Assembly: GCA_031260865.1 (NCBI GenBank)
Contig: JAISKQ010000007.1
Location: 1-10,664 of the forward strand
Source of the DNA: Prevotella sp.
Lineage (GTDB): Bacteria > Bacteroidota > Bacteroidia > Bacteroidales > Dysgonomonadaceae
DNA length: 10,664 nucleotides
Direction: 5' to 3'
A model generated the notes under the pieces. That model saw nothing but the letters and a program-made list of their open reading frames with translations, was not told the DNA's origin and did not search any database. A program made the position numbers and the translations under genes. Positions 7,613 through 10,664 of this stretch are shown in pieces (within the stretch, counting starts at the first letter, position 1; each line of letters begins with the position of its first letter).

Positions 7613-8524
7613 TTACAATTTTAGATTATATGTGACAAATGCAAACCGTTTACTGTCGGGCGACCATGAATTGACATTGATTGTGCCTTGTCCGCCGAAT
7701 AGTTTTATCAATGTATTGGGTTCACCTCCAGTCGAAGGCATTATCCTTAGTTCTACATTCTTGTTCGCCAGATGTTCATCGGGTTCTAAATCGCCTTTGT
7801 GGTAAGCGATGAAAACCACTTGTTCTCCATTCGGAGAAACGTGAGGGAACCATGAATTGCGGTCTTCGTCAAAGGTCATCTGCGTTTGTTCCGAACCATC
7901 CACTTTCATGCGCCATACTTGCATTAGTCCTGTACGTACCGAATTGAACCAGATATATTTTCCGTCCGGCGAATATTCAGGACCGTCATTCAGTCCTTCC
8001 GAATCCGTCAGGCGTTCTTCTTCTCCTCCTTTTGCCGGCATGGCATACACATCATAAATACCTTTTCGTTCCGCGCAATAAACGAGATATTCTCCGTCGG
8101 GACTCCACCCGTGCAGATAACTGTGTCCTACCGGAGTTACCAATTGAGGATCGCCTCCGTTTATGGGTAAGGTATAGGCGCGGGATTTACCATCCTCTTT
8201 TGTCCAGTGGCTGATGGCTATCTTCGTGCCGTCGAACGACAATACATGGTCATTGTTGCAGTTGGTAGCGAATCCCGTATATATTTCCAAAGGTTCGACG
8301 GGCTTTGTCGGAGATAGTTTCCAAAGTCGTCCTTTACTGTTGTAGATGAGCCACTGTCCGTCATGCGTCCAATTGGGCGCTTCTATCACGTATGGAAATT
8401 CTTTTACTACGGAACATTCTCCGGTAGTCACATCCAGAATTTCAAGCGTGCTGGTTATTTTAGTTTGTCCTTCCATGATATTGGTTGTTAATAAGAGGCA
8501 AATGCTAATAAATAATTGTTTCAT
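7613..8524 (-). CDS. TolB-like WD40/PD40 beta-propeller protein, exported
   Basis: A 303-residue protein with an N-terminal signal peptide (about residues 1-20, ending near MEGQ) followed by PD40-type propeller blades. Repeated blade signatures are visible: APNWTHDGQWLIY, LSFDGTKIAISH, GWSPDGEYLVYCAE, PEYSPDGKYIWFNS, PHVSPNGEQVVFIAY and NSWSPDSKRFAFVTY, spaced about 40-50 residues apart, giving six blades. There is no catalytic domain, unlike DPP-IV or prolyl oligopeptidase proteins that share such propellers. Its role is therefore probably binding or scaffolding in the periplasm. It starts nine bases after the beta-barrel gene and is likely co-transcribed with it. The usual TolB role with Tol-Pal should not be assumed; this looks like the shorter, TolB-family surface or periplasmic type. 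Confidence 0.9.
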   Translation of the reverse strand: MKQLFISICLLLTTNIMEGQTKITSTLEILDVTTGECSVVKEFPYVIEAPNWTHDGQWLIYNSKGRLWKLSPTKPVEPLEIYTGFATNCNNDHVLSFDGTKIAISHWTKEDGKSRAYTLPINGGDPQLVTPVGHSYLHGWSPDGEYLVYCAERKGIYDVYAMPAKGGEEERLTDSEGLNDGPEYSPDGKYIWFNSVRTGLMQVWRMKVDGSEQTQMTFDEDRNSWFPHVSPNGEQVVFIAYHKGDLEPDEHLANKNVELRIMPSTGGEPNTLIKLFGGQGTINVNSWSPDSKRFAFVTYNLKL

Positions 8525-8533
8525 AGAACTTAA

Positions 8534-9184
8534 CTATTTTAAGATATAGTTGAATCCGATACCGATCTGGATAGGGGTTGAATTTTTGAAGCGTATCACT
8601 TCGGGTTTTATCTTCGAGAAATCGAATGTATTGTAGCCAAGCCAGCAATTGATAGCCCATCTTTCATCCACGGGGAATTGATAACCTCCCCTTATTTCGT
8701 ATTGAAAACGGTATTTATGGGCGGAACCTGCCATTTCATTAATCTTATTCAGGTTGAGATTCATGCGCGTATAAGAGAACCTGTTTTCGATATAAATATA
8801 CCTTGCCCGGTCTTTTTTGTCATCGTAGCCTATCGGGAAATAGATCTTAGGTGCGATATACGGAGCCCAGAATGTACCGCGATAAATATCTTCCGAATAA
8901 TATCCATTGGGGTCATTTATGCTGCCGATTCCGATATTAGGGTCGGGGTATCCTACCTTCTGATTGAATCCGCCGAAACGGAATCCGGCTTCCACGCCAA
9001 AGAAAAAAGCGAAATCATATTCATAACCGATACTGCCTCCGGCGGCTATGGGATCCTTCTTCTCTCCACTAAAGTAGTGCGCGCCAAGAGAAAAGTCTAT
9101 TCCGGCGTTTAACTTCTGTCCTTCCTGAGCTGAGGCGGATAAGAGGAGCAACATGACAAATGAGAGTGATAATAACTTTTTCAT
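8534..9184 (-). CDS. Outer-membrane beta-barrel-like protein
   Basis: A 216-residue protein with a clear signal peptide (MKKLLSLSFVMLLLLSASAQ, cleavage near residue 20). The remainder consists of alternating hydrophobic and polar strands rich in aromatics and glycine, such as FFGVEAGFRFGGFNQ, APKIYFPIG, YRFQYEIRGGYQFPV, and a final strand IQIGIGFNYILK. This is the pattern of an eight-to-ten-stranded porin-like or OmpA-like barrel without a periplasmic domain. No specific ligand or family name is supported. It has its own -7 promoter match upstream at 9226-9233 and precedes the propeller gene by nine bases, so the two probably form one operon acting in the cell envelope. Confidence 0.85.
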   Translation of the reverse strand: MKKLLSLSFVMLLLLSASAQEGQKLNAGIDFSLGAHYFSGEKKDPIAAGGSIGYEYDFAFFFGVEAGFRFGGFNQKVGYPDPNIGIGSINDPNGYYSEDIYRGTFWAPYIAPKIYFPIGYDDKKDRARYIYIENRFSYTRMNLNLNKINEMAGSAHKYRFQYEIRGGYQFPVDERWAINCWLGYNTFDFSKIKPEVIRFKNSTPIQIGIGFNYILK

Positions 9185-9225
9185 ATTCTTAAGATTTTTA
9201 TCCGGTAATCTATATTAGCTATCTA

Positions 9226-9233
9226 CAAATCTA
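9226..9233 (-). promoter_or_regulatory. Bacteroidota -7 promoter element for the barrel-propeller operon
   Basis: The minus strand reads TAGATTTG, a full TAnnTTTG match, about 41 bases before the start codon at 9184, in the 75-base gap after the metallo-beta-lactamase-fold gene. No clear -33 TTTG is present at the usual distance, so this is a moderate call. Confidence 0.45.
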
Positions 9234-9259
9234 CTAAAAAAACAGATAAGAAGACACCC

Positions 9260-9982
9260 TTAGAATAAAATACTTTCCCCGCGTTTTTTCCACGAAATAA
9301 GCTTGCAGCCCATTTTGTCCGCATAGCCTTTAATCGCCGCCGCTTTATCATATTCGTCGCCAAAGTGCATAGGGGCAAGTACATCGACCTTTATGGCGGA
9401 AATAAATTGTTCCGCGCCCTTCATGTAGTCTTTTCCGAGACGAGGATCGACAGGGAACATCGCCAAATCAAGGTGTTTCACCTTGCTCGCGAGAAATGCC
9501 AGCTCGTTCTTATAGAAATTTTCGGCTTCATCTATCTCTTCGTGGGTTGATTCCTCGTTCCAATGCCAATTGTTGAGGTCTCCCGCATGGAATATCATTT
9601 TACCTTCCGTCTTAATCAGAAAAGACACGCCCAGATCGGTAGAGCCGAAAGCCTGAACCGAAAGCATTTCATCCCTGTATAAGTCTGACTTATCCAAATA
9701 GATGGCGTCATGCTCATTTGCCTTCCCGTATTCAAGGATGTCTTTGGAAAAAATATAGATTATATCCGGGTGTTCCTGTTTCCACGTCAGAATTTCTTTG
9801 TTGAAATGATCGGGATGCGAATGCGTACTCAACACATATAGCCTGCCGTTCTTCTTGAGAAGCTTGCCATATACAACTCCATCATCCGGATTGTCGGAAG
9901 AATCGTTAAAGTAGTCAATGATAATGGTAAAGCTATCCGCTTCAATAGCATAACCGCTGTGATAAATGTATGTCAGTTTCAT
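9260..9982 (-). CDS. Metallo-beta-lactamase-fold metal-dependent hydrolase
   Basis: A 240-residue cytoplasmic protein (no signal peptide) of the metallo-beta-lactamase fold. The metal-binding motif STHSHPDHF gives H54, H56, D58 and H59; further ligands are likely H132 and D135 in MIFHAGD, and H206 in APMHFGDE. It begins LTYIYHSGYAIEADSFTIIID, the typical first strand of UlaG-like and related hydrolases. Substrate is unknown: the fold covers lactonases, phosphodiesterases and others, and nothing in the neighbourhood decides between them. It stands 75 bases upstream of the barrel gene, which has its own promoter match, so it may be a single-gene unit. Its leader contains AACATAGAA just before the start, shared with the fic and esterase leaders. 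Confidence 0.93.
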   Translation of the reverse strand: MKLTYIYHSGYAIEADSFTIIIDYFNDSSDNPDDGVVYGKLLKKNGRLYVLSTHSHPDHFNKEILTWKQEHPDIIYIFSKDILEYGKANEHDAIYLDKSDLYRDEMLSVQAFGSTDLGVSFLIKTEGKMIFHAGDLNNWHWNEESTHEEIDEAENFYKNELAFLASKVKHLDLAMFPVDPRLGKDYMKGAEQFISAIKVDVLAPMHFGDEYDKAAAIKGYADKMGCKLISWKKRGESILF

Positions 9983-10028
9983 TTTTCTATGTTATATAAT
10001 TTGCAAACAGTGAATAAATAGTGTATTA

Positions 10029-10060
10029 GTATTCAAGTGTACAAGTATTCAAGTATACAA
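10029..10060. repeat. 16-base tandem repeat, two copies
   Basis: GTATTCAAGTGTACAA at 10029-10044 is followed directly by GTATTCAAGTATACAA at 10045-10060, with one mismatch. It abuts the dispersed palindromic repeat core, much as short tandems accompany the core at the left end of the window. Confidence 0.7.
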
Positions 10061-10100
10061 GAGTTCCGGCAAGTTAGTAAACTTGAAATCCAGTAAACTA
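10056..10100. repeat. Third copy of the dispersed palindromic repeat core
   Basis: This 45-base stretch matches 237-281 at 40 of 45 positions, including the perfect palindrome CAAGTTAGTAAACTTG (10070-10085) and the following AGTAAACTA. It also matches 347-378 at 29 of 32 positions. All three copies are in the same orientation in the window and all are intergenic. Confidence 0.75.
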
Positions 10101-10267
10101 ATTGTATAATAGAACCCTAAAAAAGACAAGGATTCTCGCAACTCATAACTATTTTATATTAGATAATTTTATTTGAAAACATTTAAATGATGAGATATAC
10201 AAAAATACGATAGTTATAATAAATCGACAAATATAAGGAGACACAATTTTCGTACCATTAATTTTAT

Positions 10268-10275
10268 TATTTTTG
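10268..10275 (+). promoter_or_regulatory. Weak candidate -7 promoter element upstream of ung
   Basis: TATTTTTG fits TAnnTTTG, but it lies about 180 bases before the ung start and has no clear -33 partner. If used, it would give a long leader that includes the hairpin at 10328-10375. In such AT-rich DNA a chance match is quite possible. Confidence 0.2.
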
Positions 10276-10327
10276 TTCAGACTTTTCATATGATAATAAT
10301 TTTGATTTTAGTTGCCATATGGAACTC

Positions 10328-10375
10328 GCATGATTTTTATTATCATGGACTTTGGTGATTTGACAAAAATCATGC
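10328..10375 (+). promoter_or_regulatory. Long perfect-stem hairpin upstream of ung
   Basis: GCATGATTTTT (10328-10338) and AAAAATCATGC (10365-10375) form a perfect 11-bp stem around a 26-base loop, which can itself pair ATCA (10342-10345) with TGAT (10356-10359). It ends 80 bases before ung. No U-run follows, so it may be a leader structure, an operator-like inverted repeat, or a mobile-element trace rather than a terminator. Confidence 0.4.
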
Positions 10376-10455
10376 TTCGTTTCTTAATGACATAAATAGT
10401 AAGGAAAAGTAACTAAAAGTCATTAATCAGTTAATTTTTTTTAATTATAGAATAA

Positions 10456-10664
10456 ATGATGGATGTAAGAATAGAGGCGAGCTGGAAAGAGCAGTTGCAA
10501 GATGAATTTGATAAGGACTATTTTGTGAAACTCACCGGTTTTGTACGGGAAGAATATCGTGTTAATCGTATATTTCCTCCGGCGAAATTGATCTTTAATG
10601 CTTTTGAGCATACGCCTTTTGATAAAGTAAAGGTTGTTATACTGGGGCAAGACCCCTATCATAA
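10456..10664 (+). CDS. ung: Uracil-DNA glycosylase (family 1), 5' part
   Basis: Removes uracil from DNA in base-excision repair. The visible N-terminal part contains [18 protein letters not shown] and the catalytic motif GQDPYH (water-activating Asp at about residue 65, like E. coli D64), after which the window ends; the rest of the gene, including the HPSPLS-type loop, lies outside. Two ATG codons are adjacent at 10456 and 10459. An in-frame stop directly precedes 10456, and the second ATG, giving MDVRIEASW, is the likelier start by comparison with relatives, though either is possible. There is no Shine-Dalgarno site, as usual in this phylum. Confidence 0.97.
   Translation, partial: MMDVRIEASWKEQLQDEFDKDYFVKLTGFVREEYRVNRIFPPAKLIFNAFEHTPFDKVKVVILGQDPYH

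Larger units (their letters stand above)
9983..10455. other. Divergent 473-bp intergenic region with repeat and hairpin
   Basis: This separates the minus-strand hydrolase gene from ung on the plus strand. It contains a 16-base tandem repeat (10029-10060), the 45-base repeat core (10056-10100), a weak promoter candidate (10268-10275) and a long hairpin (10328-10375). Positions 10101-10260 are AT-rich and show nothing I can name. No tRNA or clear small RNA gene was recognised. Confidence 0.6.

Noticed and set aside
8678..9112. 144-codon plus-strand open frame
   Set aside because: Antisense to the beta-barrel gene with its clear signal peptide and strand pattern; no family resemblance.
10290..10358. 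22-residue hydrophobic peptide frame (begins MIIILILVAIW)
   Set aside because: Too short, overlaps the 10328-10375 hairpin, and has no ribosome-binding or conservation evidence.
10441..10662. 73-codon minus-strand frame at the right edge
   Set aside because: Antisense to ung, which has the catalytic GQDPYH motif.

Overview
The window comes from a Bacteroidota genome, most likely order Bacteroidales. The evidence is the set of proteins (a DUF5715 protein next to truA and a SpoU-type RNA methyltransferase, and several small secreted beta-barrel and propeller proteins), the lack of Shine-Dalgarno sites before most starts, and matches to the Bacteroidota -7 promoter motif TAnnTTTG. Genus cannot be fixed from the sequence; a Dysgonomonadaceae- or Tannerellaceae-like genome is a guess.

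Layout. Positions 1-435 are non-coding: an inverted repeat near the left edge, then a tandemly duplicated intergenic repeat of about 120 bp. On the minus strand, 3016-436 is a tight operon: a DUF5715 protein, truA (tRNA pseudouridine synthase) and nhaA (Na+/H+ antiporter), each overlapping the next by 1-4 bases. A divergent plus-strand gene (3111-3902) encodes a TrmH/SpoU RNA 2'-O-methyltransferase. It converges on a secreted esterase with an N-terminal E-set domain (5119-3950, minus).

From about 5126 to 7600 the character changes. On the minus strand there is an intact Fic protein (predicted AMPylator), a remnant of a frameshifted small gene, an orphan reading frame without a start, a DUF1016/YhcG-like gene cut off after its N-terminal domain, a small membrane protein, and about 500 bp of AT-rich DNA with further broken reading frames. 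A 12-base direct repeat flanks fic. I read this stretch as a decayed accessory island, possibly what is left of a restriction-modification locus, where Fic and DUF1016 genes are common passengers.

Positions 7613-9184 hold a two-gene minus-strand unit: an outer-membrane beta-barrel-like protein followed by a TolB-like propeller protein. Next is a metallo-beta-lactamase-fold hydrolase (9982-9260, minus). The intergenic region 9983-10455 carries a third copy of the repeat core found at the left end and a long hairpin. The window ends in the first 68 codons of ung (uracil-DNA glycosylase, plus strand).

Most genes are ordinary housekeeping or envelope functions. I do not see a clear new multi-gene system. 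The parts that deserve checking are the palindromic repeat family, the decayed fic/DUF1016 island, and the metallopeptidase-like residues in the DUF5715 protein.
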